The position numbers and the translations under genes are program-made. 64,000 nt of DNA from Candidatus Angelobacter sp. Gp1-AA117. GTDB taxonomy: Bacteria; Acidobacteriota; Terriglobia; Terriglobales; Acidobacteriaceae. The notes beneath the pieces were generated by a model. That model did not search any database. It saw only the letters and a list, made by a program, of their open reading frames with translations, and had not been told where the DNA came from. This document shows positions 54,229 through 61,700 of this stretch, one piece after another. Position 1 is the first letter of the stretch. The number at the start of each line of letters is the position of its first letter. The stretch spans positions 1 through 64,000 of the forward strand of contig QHVI01000027.1 of assembly GCA_003223515.1 (NCBI GenBank), read 5' to 3'.

Positions 54229-55802
54229 AAAGCCCAGAAAGACCAACGCCCCGGCTGCAACCGAGGCGATTGGAAAGTCTATTGGAGACCGACGAAATGA
54301 ATACTAAATCCGAGCAGCCTCTTCATTCAAGCGAAAATTTGCTGTGCTCTGAAGCACAGATCGCCGACATAGATGAACGCCTCAAGGCGCTGCACGGGAA
54401 ATGCTTGGGAGGGGGCAGCATGACCCTCACCAGTCAGCTTCTCCCGGTGGCAGTGAGGCCGAATAGTGTCCCAGTAACTGCTGGGCCCGGTCTCGCTCAA
54501 TCTCCCTTGTCACCATCCGAAGCTATCAACGCGATTCACCGGGGTGGCAACGCTCTGGTGTCGATCGAGAGCAAGACGGAATCAGGCGCATGGGTGCGAC
54601 TGGCTACCGGCACTACCATTGAGTTGTTCAGCAGCGAACTCCTGCAGCCTCATCTCTCTGATGCTGATGTGTACTTCGGCTTGAACAGCGTCTATGCCTC
54701 ATACCGATCACGCCGGAAATCAAAGATCACAGGCATGACGGTTTACTCCCGCAAGCACCTTCAGCACCTCAACGCCGTGGCCGTCGATCTCGACCAGGCC
54801 CACCAGCCAGGGCAGCAGTTCCACTTCCGTAGTTTCCTGGAGCGTGTTTTGAGATACAGCCAGCAGGAAGGAATACCATTGCCATCCATCGCTATCAACA
54901 GCGGGCGCGGTTGCTGGCTGCTGTGGCTGCTGGCGGATCGACGTGACCAGAGCCAGCCGGTCCCGGCGCATCCTGACTGCTGCAACATCGTGAAGCGCAT
55001 TGGCAGGGCCGCAATCAGGAAGTTTGAATCTTTTGGCGCCGACCGCCACTGCTATGACCCAGAGCGCGTTTGCCGCATTCCCGGCAGCATCAACTCAGCC
55101 AGTAATAGCCGGGTGCAGTTCTACCGTATCAGCGATCGTTACTTCACAACGGCAGAGCTGGGCACCGCCTTCGATGTTCACGCACACCGGACACAGATCA
55201 CGCCCAGGCGTACTGGAGAAAAAGGCGCACGGCAGATACCTGGAGGGCTGGAGAGATGGCGCGTCCCGTTGCGCGGAATTAGGGCGCTAGCCGAGATGCG
55301 CCGGAAATTCCCGCAGGGCACACGGCGCTATGCGACGTACTACTACGCTGTGCTTTGCCGGCGCGCCCGCGTCGACAACGTCGAGCAGGCGGTAATGCAG
55401 TTCGCCGAGAAGTACTGCCCAACACTTACTCTCGCGCAAGTAAAGAAGTGCCTGCATAGTAGCCAGCAGTCCCACTTCCATATCAGGCATGACACCCTGA
55501 TGCGTGACCTGAAAATTACCACGAAGGAGCAGGAGGTGCTTTCCTTGTGGTTCAAGAAGCCGCAGCCGTCGTGCGCTACCAAAATCAGCCACCGCCACAA
55601 GATGATTCGCGCCGAGATGGAACTGGCGGTAGGCGCGGTATCCGTCCGGCGCATGGTGGACATTTTGAAGATCAAGCACGGTCTCACGGTTGGACGCACA
55701 ACGGTGGCGCGGGACATGCAAAAGATCACCAGAAACAGGCCGGCGCTGGGTGTGATGTCGATGGTGGTCAGCCAAGGAATGCAGACGATGGTCCATGCGT
55801 AA
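54225..55802 (+). CDS. AEP-type primase / replication protein
   Basis: 525 residues from GTG 54225. The N-terminal 85 residues are variable. The core shows features of archaeo-eukaryotic-type primases: VAVDLDQAH (hDhD metal motif), AINSGRGCWLLWLLAD (the conserved S/G-x-G-x-h-W strand), and DPERVCRIPGSIN (R-h-P-G-x-x-N). The C-terminal 130 residues include a likely helix-turn-helix (SVRRMVDILKIKHGLTVGRTTVARDMQKI). In plasmids and integrative elements these proteins prime DNA synthesis after excision. This implies the island can or could replicate outside the chromosome. No helicase domain is present, which is typical for small elements. Confidence 0.7.
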   Translation: MKSPERPTPRLQPRRLESLLETDEMNTKSEQPLHSSENLLCSEAQIADIDERLKALHGKCLGGGSMTLTSQLLPVAVRPNSVPVTAGPGLAQSPLSPSEAINAIHRGGNALVSIESKTESGAWVRLATGTTIELFSSELLQPHLSDADVYFGLNSVYASYRSRRKSKITGMTVYSRKHLQHLNAVAVDLDQAHQPGQQFHFRSFLERVLRYSQQEGIPLPSIAINSGRGCWLLWLLADRRDQSQPVPAHPDCCNIVKRIGRAAIRKFESFGADRHCYDPERVCRIPGSINSASNSRVQFYRISDRYFTTAELGTAFDVHAHRTQITPRRTGEKGARQIPGGLERWRVPLRGIRALAEMRRKFPQGTRRYATYYYAVLCRRARVDNVEQAVMQFAEKYCPTLTLAQVKKCLHSSQQSHFHIRHDTLMRDLKITTKEQEVLSLWFKKPQPSCATKISHRHKMIRAEMELAVGAVSVRRMVDILKIKHGLTVGRTTVARDMQKITRNRPALGVMSMVVSQGMQTMVHA

Positions 55803-55843
55803 CCGTGAATAGTTAGATACATGACCTCAGACGTTAGGAGCTG

Positions 55844-56257
55844 ATGAGCAATACCACGCAAGCCGGGGAATGCATGGATGTGAGGAACTCCATGTTCTCT
55901 GACGTTGAACTCTCAGAGAATCTGTGTTTGTCCCTTGCGACCCTGGCGAAGTGGCGTAGCGCCAAAAAAGGCCCTTCATATATCAAAATAGGGCGTAGAA
56001 TCTTTTACCCTAAGATGGCTGTATCGAAGTGGCTTCAAGATCAGACGATGGAGATAGAAACACATGAGCATCAGGAATCGCGGCGGGAAGTGGCATTACC
56101 GATTTCAGTTCGACGGGAAAGAGTACGCAGCCAGCACCGGCTTGGCCGCCACCGTGTCAAACGAGAGACGAGCCCGGCAGATCGAGGCCGAGGCACTGAA
56201 GGAGCTACAGGAGGGACGGCAGCCGCAGCCCAAGATCAAAGTCACTCGGTTCATTGA
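55844..56257 (+). CDS. Excisionase-like HTH protein overlapping integrase start
   Basis: Starts at ATG 55844 (or 55874). SDVELSENLCLSLATLAKWRSAKKGPSYIKIGRRIFYPKMAVSKWLQDQTM is a winged HTH of the excisionase/AlpA type, ending near residue 72. The frame then runs 194 bp into the integrase gene in another frame, with an arginine-rich unlikely C-terminus (RRERVRSQHRLGRHRVKRE). The probable functional protein is the first 75-80 residues; the original stop seems lost. It is the nearest regulator to the integrase and the best candidate for Xis. Confidence 0.6.
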   Translation: MSNTTQAGECMDVRNSMFSDVELSENLCLSLATLAKWRSAKKGPSYIKIGRRIFYPKMAVSKWLQDQTMEIETHEHQESRREVALPISVRRERVRSQHRLGRHRVKRETSPADRGRGTEGATGGTAAAAQDQSHSVH

Positions 56258-57164
56258 TGCCGCGGAGGATTTTCTGAAGTGGGCCGTGGGAGAGTACAGG
56301 CCGCACCCGAACAGTTATCGTCGCATCAGCACCAGCATGACCAGTGCAAAGGAGTTTTTTGGGAACAAACCAGTCTCCATGATCCACGAAGCAGAGATTG
56401 AGCAGTACAAGACTATGCGGATCACTCAGCACGAGGTGAGGGACATCACCTTACGTCACGACCTACACGCCCTTTCTGTCTTCTTCCACTATGCCATCAT
56501 TCAGCGCTGGACCACGCGTAACCCAATTGCGAACACTGCGATTCCGTCCGACAAAGATGCGATCCGCATGCACATACTGACGCCAGCGGAAGAGGCCGCT
56601 TACTTCGTCAGGGCAGCAAAGTATCCAGACCTGCATGATGTCGGGCGCTTGATGATCCTGCAAGGCCCGCGTCCGGAGGAGCTGACCAACCTCCAGAAGC
56701 CGGATGTAGACCTTGAGCGGGGAGAGCTTCACATTCGTAGAGGCAAGTCAGAAGCTGCGCGCAGGACCTTGCATCTGACCAGCGAAGCCCGAAGCATCCT
56801 TGCCCGCAGACTGGCCGATGAAAAGAATAAAACACCGTGGGTATTCCCATCGAGGAAGAGGCGCGGCCAGCCCGTTAAGAGAGTCAACAACGCGCATGAT
56901 TCAGTATGTGCGGACGCCCGGAAAGATGGTCTCAGTTTTGATTTTGTCATCTATGATTTTCGACACACTTGGGCTACTCGCGCAGCGCAGCGCGGAATAG
57001 ACCTTGCAACACTCGCCGCAATCCTGGGACACAGTTCAATCCGCATCGTTCAGAAATATGTCCACGTACAAGCTGAGCACCAGAAGGCAGCGATGGCTCT
57101 CTACGATCAGGCACTACAGGCAGAGCAGAAGAGACAGGAACAACACTCAGGGAGGGTGAACTAG
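56064..57164 (+). CDS. int: Tyrosine recombinase (integrase)
   Basis: 366 residues. The N-terminal part (GGKWHYRFQFDGKEYAASTGLAATVSNERRARQ) is the arm-binding domain, followed by a SAM-like core-binding domain (ITLRHDLHALSVFFHYAI). The catalytic domain shows the first Arg in ILQGPRPEELTNL, the box YDFRHTWATR (Tyr in place of the usual first His), LGHSSIRIVQ and the nucleophile Tyr in KYVHV. It inserts the island into tRNA-Cys and, with an excisionase, reverses it. The gene ends 132 bp before the tRNA 3' end, with tandem 11-bp arm-like sites starting only 10 bp after its stop. Confidence 0.95.
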   Translation: MSIRNRGGKWHYRFQFDGKEYAASTGLAATVSNERRARQIEAEALKELQEGRQPQPKIKVTRFIDAAEDFLKWAVGEYRPHPNSYRRISTSMTSAKEFFGNKPVSMIHEAEIEQYKTMRITQHEVRDITLRHDLHALSVFFHYAIIQRWTTRNPIANTAIPSDKDAIRMHILTPAEEAAYFVRAAKYPDLHDVGRLMILQGPRPEELTNLQKPDVDLERGELHIRRGKSEAARRTLHLTSEARSILARRLADEKNKTPWVFPSRKRRGQPVKRVNNAHDSVCADARKDGLSFDFVIYDFRHTWATRAAQRGIDLATLAAILGHSSIRIVQKYVHVQAEHQKAAMALYDQALQAEQKRQEQHSGRVN

Positions 57165-57173
57165 TGGCAAAAA

Positions 57174-57195
57174 CCTTGTCCGACTTTTGTCCGAC
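57174..57195 (+). repeat. Tandem 11-bp motif near attR (candidate integrase arm sites)
   Basis: Two head-to-tail units with TTGTCCGAC cores at 57174-57184 and 57185-57195, ten bases after the integrase stop. They match the TTTTGTCCGGT tandem pair near attL at 29946-29967. After circularisation the pairs would flank the core attP site at unequal distances, as arm sites do. Confidence 0.6.
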
Positions 57196-57295
57196 TTCGC
57201 GGGGAAATGATGGCAATTTTCCGCTATTGAGAGGACTGAACAGCGGTACCGTTCAAGAGGTAAAACTAATGGAATCAATAAGCTCACTTAGGGGC

Positions 57296-57344
57296 TGGAG
57301 GCGCGGGTCGGAATCGAACCGACGCATAAAGGTTTTGCAGACCT
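57296..57344 (-). repeat. attR: 3' half of tRNA-Cys
   Basis: The 49 bases identical to attL at 29841-29889. Here they are the functional 3' half of the tRNA gene, brought in by the island and joined to the host 5' half, so the tRNA stays intact. Confidence 0.93.
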
Positions 57345-57370
57345 CTCCCTTACCACTTGGGTACCGCGCC
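57296..57370 (-). tRNA. tRNA-Cys (anticodon GCA)
   Basis: 75 nt with encoded CCA (TGG at 57296-57298 on the plus strand). The acceptor stem GGCGCGG pairs with CCGCGCC, the anticodon loop reads TCTGCAAAA and the T-loop GTTCGAATC is standard. It is the second tRNA of a Gly-Cys pair read leftwards. Its 3' half is the island integration site. Confidence 0.97.
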
Positions 57371-57401
57371 CCGAGTTTGGAAAGCCTCTAAGAGCATAAA
57401 C

Positions 57402-57419
57402 CCTCGCAACCGCGAGGGC
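57402..57419 (-). other. Hairpin between tRNA-Gly and tRNA-Cys
   Basis: Perfect 7-bp stem CCCTCGC/GCGAGGG with a 4-base loop in the 72-bp spacer. It could be an RNA processing site in the joint tRNA precursor or a weak attenuator; the T-run after it on the minus strand is short. Confidence 0.45.
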
Positions 57420-57442
57420 TAGGTATAAAAACAAAGGATTTA

Positions 57443-57517
<75 letters not shown>

Positions 57518-57532
57518 TCAGAGGCTATTCTC

Positions 57533-57538
57533 ATTATA
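57533..57538 (-). promoter_or_regulatory. Extended -10 promoter of the tRNA pair
   Basis: On the minus strand the sequence reads TGCTATAAT, an extended -10 with perfect TATAAT, ending 15 bp upstream of the tRNA-Gly 5' end. A TTGACG is visible but only 8 bp upstream of the -10, too close to be the -35. Confidence 0.65.
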
Positions 57539-57730
57539 GCAAAACACGTCAAAAATAAGACCATCCGGCTTAATCCGGCTGGCGGTCGGCTCAGATTTGG
57601 TTGTCCAGATGTACCGTCAGCACAGTATGACAAGGTGCGCCTTTAAGGTGATTTTCGTAGCCGGGTGTGATCTGTTCAGAGGTAAAATTCAGACCCATCC
57701 CCGGAATTTTTTCTTCGATGGAGTGACCCT

Positions 57731-57989
57731 TTGTTCTGTGTAAATTGTGGGACGTCCCATGATCCTGCCGCACGTTTCTGCGTGAAGTGCGGCTCTGCTT
57801 TTTCAAACGACCGCTGAACCAGCCAACGCTACTCCTGCCCCGATTGCGCCGCCAGTTGCGGCTGAAATCCATGCGCAACATCGCCACAGCATGATTGAAA
57901 GCTTTACCACCCGGCTGAACCGCATTGCCGGAACCGAGAAACTCGAAGGTTTCAGCCTGAAGGATATGTTCTCTGATTGCACCAGGTGA
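57731..57989 (+). pseudogene. Frameshifted zinc-ribbon protein remnant (PrsW-like family?)
   Basis: Two real-looking pieces in different frames. The first (57731-57817) encodes FCVNCGTSHDPAARFCVKCGSAFSND, a double CxxC zinc ribbon. The second (57813-57989) encodes AEPANATPAP...IESFTTRLNRIAGTEKLEGFSLKDMFSD and ends at TGA. Together they match, from memory, the start of acidobacterial zinc-ribbon membrane proteins. A +1/-1 shift near 57813 separates them and the rest of the gene is missing. It lies just outside the island at its right side. Confidence 0.5.
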
Positions 57990-58081
57990 GGGATGAGCAA
58001 AAGCTGCGCCTCAAGCAGGCCCTCGATCAGTTGCAGGCCTCCAGCCCGGAACTGGCAGCACAAGCTGCGTCAGCACACTAA
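57986..58081 (+). pseudogene. Second gene fragment after the zinc-ribbon remnant
   Basis: 31 codons reading RDEQKLRLKQALDQLQASSPELAAQAASAH with a stop at 58079-58081: a helical, alanine-rich tail with good coding character but no start with a ribosome site (GTG at 57986 only). Either the end of the same decayed gene or of a neighbour. From 58082 to 58271 I see nothing else. Confidence 0.35.
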
Positions 58082-58271
58082 CCTGAAAGAAGACAGGGGC
58101 ACCGAACCGGCAGGCAAAGCTGCCGGAAAGCGCCACTATCCAGCCTTAGATGACCTTGGTTATGTGAGCCCACCATGTCCTGCTTGCCCCCGCACTCGTC
58201 TTCCATAATAATTTGTTCACAGTTTTCCCCTTTGCCCGAATCGTCAAAAAAATGTGCAAGTGGAGCGAGCG

Positions 58272-58643
58272 ATGAAAACCGAAGTCGCGCCTGAACGCCA
58301 GATCCTGGGAATACCTTTCGCCGGCAATGTCCACGCAATGTGGGTGTTCGATCGCGAGACCCTGGTATTTCTGGATGTCAATGATGCAGCGGTACAGACG
58401 TACGGATATTCCCGTGAAGAATTTCTGCGCATGAGAATCGTGGACATTCGTCCACCTGAGGACGTTCCGGAACTGCTCAGGGAAACGAAGTCCCCGCGCC
58501 CCAAAGGGCCCAGCACCGGGGATGGCTGGCGCCACTGGAATAAGAGCCGCAAGATATTCCCCGTGGCCGTCACCAGTTGGGAGCTGACTTTCCGGGGCAG
58601 GCCCGCCGAACTTGTGCTCGCCCGCGGAGACTCCAGGCTTTAA
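58272..58643 (+). CDS. Single PAS-domain protein
   Basis: 123 residues from ATG 58272 (GGAG 6-9 bases upstream). It is almost entirely one PAS domain: HAMWVFDRETLVFLDVNDAAVQTYGYSREEFLRMRIVDIRPPEDVPELL and a C-terminal sheet PVAVTSWELTFRGRPAELVLA. In full sensors a kinase or GGDEF domain would follow; none does here, so it is either a stand-alone sensor module or the remaining part of a shortened gene. Its stop overlaps the stop of the convergent PhoU-like gene by 3-4 bp. Confidence 0.8.
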   Translation: MKTEVAPERQILGIPFAGNVHAMWVFDRETLVFLDVNDAAVQTYGYSREEFLRMRIVDIRPPEDVPELLRETKSPRPKGPSTGDGWRHWNKSRKIFPVAVTSWELTFRGRPAELVLARGDSRL

Positions 58644-59275
58644 GCTGCGTGGCCGCAGGCGTTTGGCCTGTCGAGCCAGCAGATCAGGTTTTTAGCTACG
58701 GTGGTGGAGTAATCGGCGATGTGCTCGAGGGATTGCGAGGCGGTCAGCACATATACGGCTTCATTTTCACTTTTCCAGCCATCATACTGTTCGCGCAAGC
58801 GGTCGAATGCATAGCTGCGATAGCTATCCACCAGATTTCCTGATACGAGCACATTGCGGGCCAGCAGCAGATCCTGCCGGATGAGCGCACGCAAGGTCTG
58901 CCGTGAAACATGAGCCACGGCAATGGCCAGAGGCTGCAACTGCGCCAGTTCCTGAATCCCCTGGGCATCATGGACCAGCAGAATACGGCGTGCAATGCTG
59001 CCGGCAAGACCTGACAGATGCTCGAGATCTTTGCTGATTTTGAGCATGGCTGCGGCCTCGCGCACATCCTGGTCTTGCAATTCGCTGCTGATGAGCGCTG
59101 TTTGCTGATTTACTTCCTTTTCCTGTCTGGTTACCGTTTGGGCCAGCGCCTGGTTGAAACTCAGGAGCGCCTGGATCGCTGAGTCGATCATCTTTTCGAC
59201 TTGTTCTGCCGTAGAGATAATGCGGGATACAACTTTGGACTGATTTTCAGAAGAAGCTTGAAGGATTGCGTTCAT
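58640..59275 (-). CDS. PhoU-like protein
   Basis: 211 residues from ATG 59275. All-helical with two PhoU-like halves (ISKDLEHLSGLAGSIARRI and SQSLEHIADYSTTVAKNLICWL), the second keeping the E-h-x-D metal-type spacing. Less typical than the PhoU at 22473; it may regulate phosphate uptake or serve a stress role. No transporter genes lie nearby. Upstream (59276-59554) there is no convincing gene. Confidence 0.75.
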   Translation of the reverse strand: MNAILQASSENQSKVVSRIISTAEQVEKMIDSAIQALLSFNQALAQTVTRQEKEVNQQTALISSELQDQDVREAAAMLKISKDLEHLSGLAGSIARRILLVHDAQGIQELAQLQPLAIAVAHVSRQTLRALIRQDLLLARNVLVSGNLVDSYRSYAFDRLREQYDGWKSENEAVYVLTASQSLEHIADYSTTVAKNLICWLDRPNACGHAA

Positions 59276-59554
59276 AGATTTTCCTTATCACGAAGCATAG
59301 ACCGGCAGTAATGAAGAGCGTATGAGGCAAAGATCAAAATTCAAAGAATCGGCACACAAATGCTGCTGGAGCTTTCATATGGATAGACGAAATTCAGCCG
59401 GGAATGTTTCAAAAAATTTATGTAAATTGCTGCCAGATCAGGATTTTTACAGGAATTTAATATTCAGGAATCAGGGTGATCCACCGGTCCGGGCCAGGGC
59501 TGTGGAAGATAATGATAGGTGAAGAGGGCAGGAAGTCTGCCCTCTTCGCCTTAA

Positions 59555-59881
59555 TCAATTTGCTTTCAGCGGGACCAATACAAGTTTAGGCGCTTTGCGT
59601 TTCGCCTGCTCCCTGCGCAGCACGTTGGCTGGAGTGCATGTGGAGGTGCCTGCCAACGCCGGCGCGTTTCCATCCTGTCTTTTGAAGTAGTAGGTGCGCA
59701 TTGTGAAGCAGGTATGGTCGTCGTAAGTGCCGTCCTGCAGCATGCTGGTTTCCGGAAATCTTTCCAATTGGTGGCGATCACGCTGGTTTTCAGCCCTGGC
59801 CTGGTCATGGGAAGAATGTTGAGCTGCATTCTGCTGGGGAGTGGCCAGCATGAACAGGAAAATCAAGCCGAGAGAAGACAT
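59555..59881 (-). CDS. Small exported protein, acidobacterial type
   Basis: 108 residues from ATG 59881 with a strong ribosome site (AGGAGG). A short signal peptide (MSSLGLIFLFMLATPQQNA) is followed by a charged linker and a conserved-looking end: CFTMRTYYFKRQDG...STCTPANVLRREQAKRKAPKLVLVPL. The two Cys could form a disulphide. I recognise the style (C-x-T-M-R-x-Y near a later Cys) from many acidobacterial small secreted proteins of unknown function. Confidence 0.65.
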   Translation of the reverse strand: MSSLGLIFLFMLATPQQNAAQHSSHDQARAENQRDRHQLERFPETSMLQDGTYDDHTCFTMRTYYFKRQDGNAPALAGTSTCTPANVLRREQAKRKAPKLVLVPLKAN

Positions 59882-60184
59882 ATAGAAGTCCTCCTACAGG
59901 CAGATTATAGACCACAAGCAGAATCGGCTGGAACGGCAAGAATCAGCCAACAGGCATTCTGGCTTACATGAGAGCTTTCTTAGCTGCCATGCAGACCTAT
60001 AATCGCCCGGTTCAGAGTCTCTGAATTTTCATCTTCTGCAAGTTGCATATAGCAGCCCGCAGGCGTAGGCTTAATATGTTCGAAACCTCGAACGACAAGG
60101 CCCCCATCTCGAAACTCTTCCGCTTATTGCCCGGCTGGTTTTTTCCGTCAGTATTGCGGCAACTGTTTCCGTAAAGAAGGAACT
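59882..60184 (+). promoter_or_regulatory. Divergent spacer and long 5' leader of the RRM gene
   Basis: About 303 bp between the small exported protein gene and the RRM gene. The last 100 bp contain inverted GC segments (GCCCGGCTGG... and GCGGCAACTG) and a T6 run before the ribosome site AAGAAGGAA. Genes for small RRM proteins in bacteria often have long cold-responsive leaders; this is an inference. No ORF is seen. Confidence 0.35.
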
Positions 60185-60595
60185 ATGAAGAATATCTATG
60201 TAGGCAATCTCGATTACAACGTTAACGAAGACGAACTGCGGACAACTTTTGAAACATACGGGCAAGTGGACAATGTAACCATTATGCGCGACCGCGATAC
60301 CGGCCAGCCGCGTGGCTTTGCTTTCGTGGAAATGGCCAACGATGAGGAGGCAGCCAAGGCAATTGCCGGAACCAACGGAACTCAACTTGGAAACCGCAGC
60401 CTCAACGTAAATGAGGCTCGCCCCAAGACTGAACGCGCTGGTGGCGGCGGAGGCTTCCGTAGCGGCGGAGGCGGCGGTGGAGGCCGCGGCGGTTACGGCG
60501 GAGGCGGCGGTGGAGGTGGCAATCGCCGTGGGGGCGGCGGTGGAGGCGGCGGCCGCGGTGGTTACGGTGGTGGCGGCAGAGGGAATAGATACTAA
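60185..60595 (+). CDS. Glycine-rich RNA-binding protein (RRM)
   Basis: 136 residues: one RRM (residues 1-80) with RNP2 NIYVGNL and RNP1 RGFAFVEM, and a glycine/arginine tail (RGGYGGGG repeats, about 45 residues). Such proteins are cold-shock-linked RNA chaperones in cyanobacteria and other bacteria. The glycine tail is coded by a GGC/GGT-rich run that repeats a GGCGGTGGAGG unit. Ends at a strong terminator. A confident call. Confidence 0.95.
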   Translation: MKNIYVGNLDYNVNEDELRTTFETYGQVDNVTIMRDRDTGQPRGFAFVEMANDEEAAKAIAGTNGTQLGNRSLNVNEARPKTERAGGGGGFRSGGGGGGGRGGYGGGGGGGGNRRGGGGGGGGRGGYGGGGRGNRY

Positions 60596-60633
60596 AGAGC
60601 AAATAGCAGTTGGCTTTTTAGCTCATGTATCCG

Positions 60634-60668
60634 AAGAATGCGACGGAGATTGCTTCCGTCGCATTCTT
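60634..60668 (+). terminator. Rho-independent terminator of the RRM gene
   Basis: A perfect 14-bp stem (AAGAATGCGACGGA, 60634-60647, with its complement 60655-60668) and a 7-base loop lies 38 bp after the stop. The right arm ends in TT and is followed by ACTTTCC. The A/T-rich foot makes it workable in both directions. Confidence 0.8.
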
Positions 60669-60713
60669 ACTTTCCTGCCATCGCAGTTCTACTTTTCCCT
60701 TTCCACTCCTTGA

Positions 60714-60947
60714 GTGGGCAAAATAATACTGTCCTCTCTTTCGGCAGATACTTCGAAACGCATGCAACCAGGCGAAACGGGCCTGCCGGAAGTTTCCTTT
60801 CTAAAAGCACACTTCATCCAAACGATCGAAAAAAGTTGCCTCTTGGAACGGCTCCCGCGTATTTTGTCAGGAAGATATATGCGAGAAGTCGTTGCCATGG
60901 TGAATCGTGCGATTGACCCCGATGCTCTCTATCCGGTATCCGAATGA
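60714..60947 (+). CDS. Possible small protein, doubtful
   Basis: 77 codons from GTG 60714 (GKIILSSLSADTSKRMQPGETGLPEVSFLKAHFIQTIEKSCLLERLPRIL...). No ribosome site is obvious and no domain is recognised. It fills the gap between the RRM terminator and the convergent modC gene. Confidence 0.2.
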   Translation: MGKIILSSLSADTSKRMQPGETGLPEVSFLKAHFIQTIEKSCLLERLPRILSGRYMREVVAMVNRAIDPDALYPVSE

Positions 60948-60971
60948 AAACCATTTTTCAATAGTTCTTTA

Positions 60972-61700
60972 TCAAATCACTGCTTTCTTGAACTCCTCAA
61001 ACGCCTTCTCCGGAGGGCCTGTGACCAGGACTTTGCCGGCTGAAAGGACGATCATCTGTTTCCCCATGGCGAAGGCCTCGTGATAGGAATGTGTCACATA
61101 GATGATTGGGATCGGATGCGATACATTCCAGCGCAGCAGGTCGTCCATAATGCCCTGTTTGGTGGCTTCATCCAGCGCAGAGAGCGGTTCGTCCAGCAGA
61201 AGAAGGCTGGGTTTGATGACCAGGGAGCGCGCGAAAGCAGTACGTTGGCGTTCACCGCCGGAAATGCGGTCGGGAGTCCTGCGTGCCAGGTGTTCAATGC
61301 GAAATGATTTCAGCACCTGGTAAACGAGTTCTGTCTGTTCCGGCTTTTTCAAATGATGCAAGCCATAACTCAAGTTCTGCTCCACGCTGAGATGAGGAAA
61401 AAGCGCGAGTGACTGAAAGACATAACCAATGCGGCGATCCTGAGGCGCAATATGGATGGCCCGCGCCGAGTCAAACAGGACTCGCTCACCCAGAGTGATG
61501 CGGCCTGCATCGGGCGCTGATAAACCCGCAATGCATTCCAGAAGAGTGGTCTTGCCTGCGCCGGATTGTCCAAAAAGAATAGAGATGCCGGGCGGCACAA
61601 CGGCTTTCACGTCGAGTGCGAAGCCGCCGTCATTCCTGAAGGATTTCTGAATTTCTGCGTTCAGCGAATTGTAATTCGTGGGATCAGTGCCATTGTTCAT
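60972..61700 (-). CDS. modC: Molybdate ABC transporter ATP-binding protein
   Basis: 242 residues. Walker A GQSGAGKTT (near 44), Q-loop FQSLALFPHLSVEQNL, signature SGGERQRTAFARSL and Walker B LLLLDEPLSALDE. It powers import of molybdate through ModB. It lacks the C-terminal TOBE (mop) domain found in E. coli ModC, so regulation by bound oxyanion must be elsewhere. The start overlaps modB by 4 bp (ATGA). Confidence 0.9.
   Translation of the reverse strand: MNNGTDPTNYNSLNAEIQKSFRNDGGFALDVKAVVPPGISILFGQSGAGKTTLLECIAGLSAPDAGRITLGERVLFDSARAIHIAPQDRRIGYVFQSLALFPHLSVEQNLSYGLHHLKKPEQTELVYQVLKSFRIEHLARRTPDRISGGERQRTAFARSLVIKPSLLLLDEPLSALDEATKQGIMDDLLRWNVSHPIPIIYVTHSYHEAFAMGKQMIVLSAGKVLVTGPPEKAFEEFKKAVI

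Noticed and set aside
59322-59522. 66-codon plus-strand frame before the small exported protein
   Set aside because: No ribosome site, no domain, mixed composition; considered non-coding.
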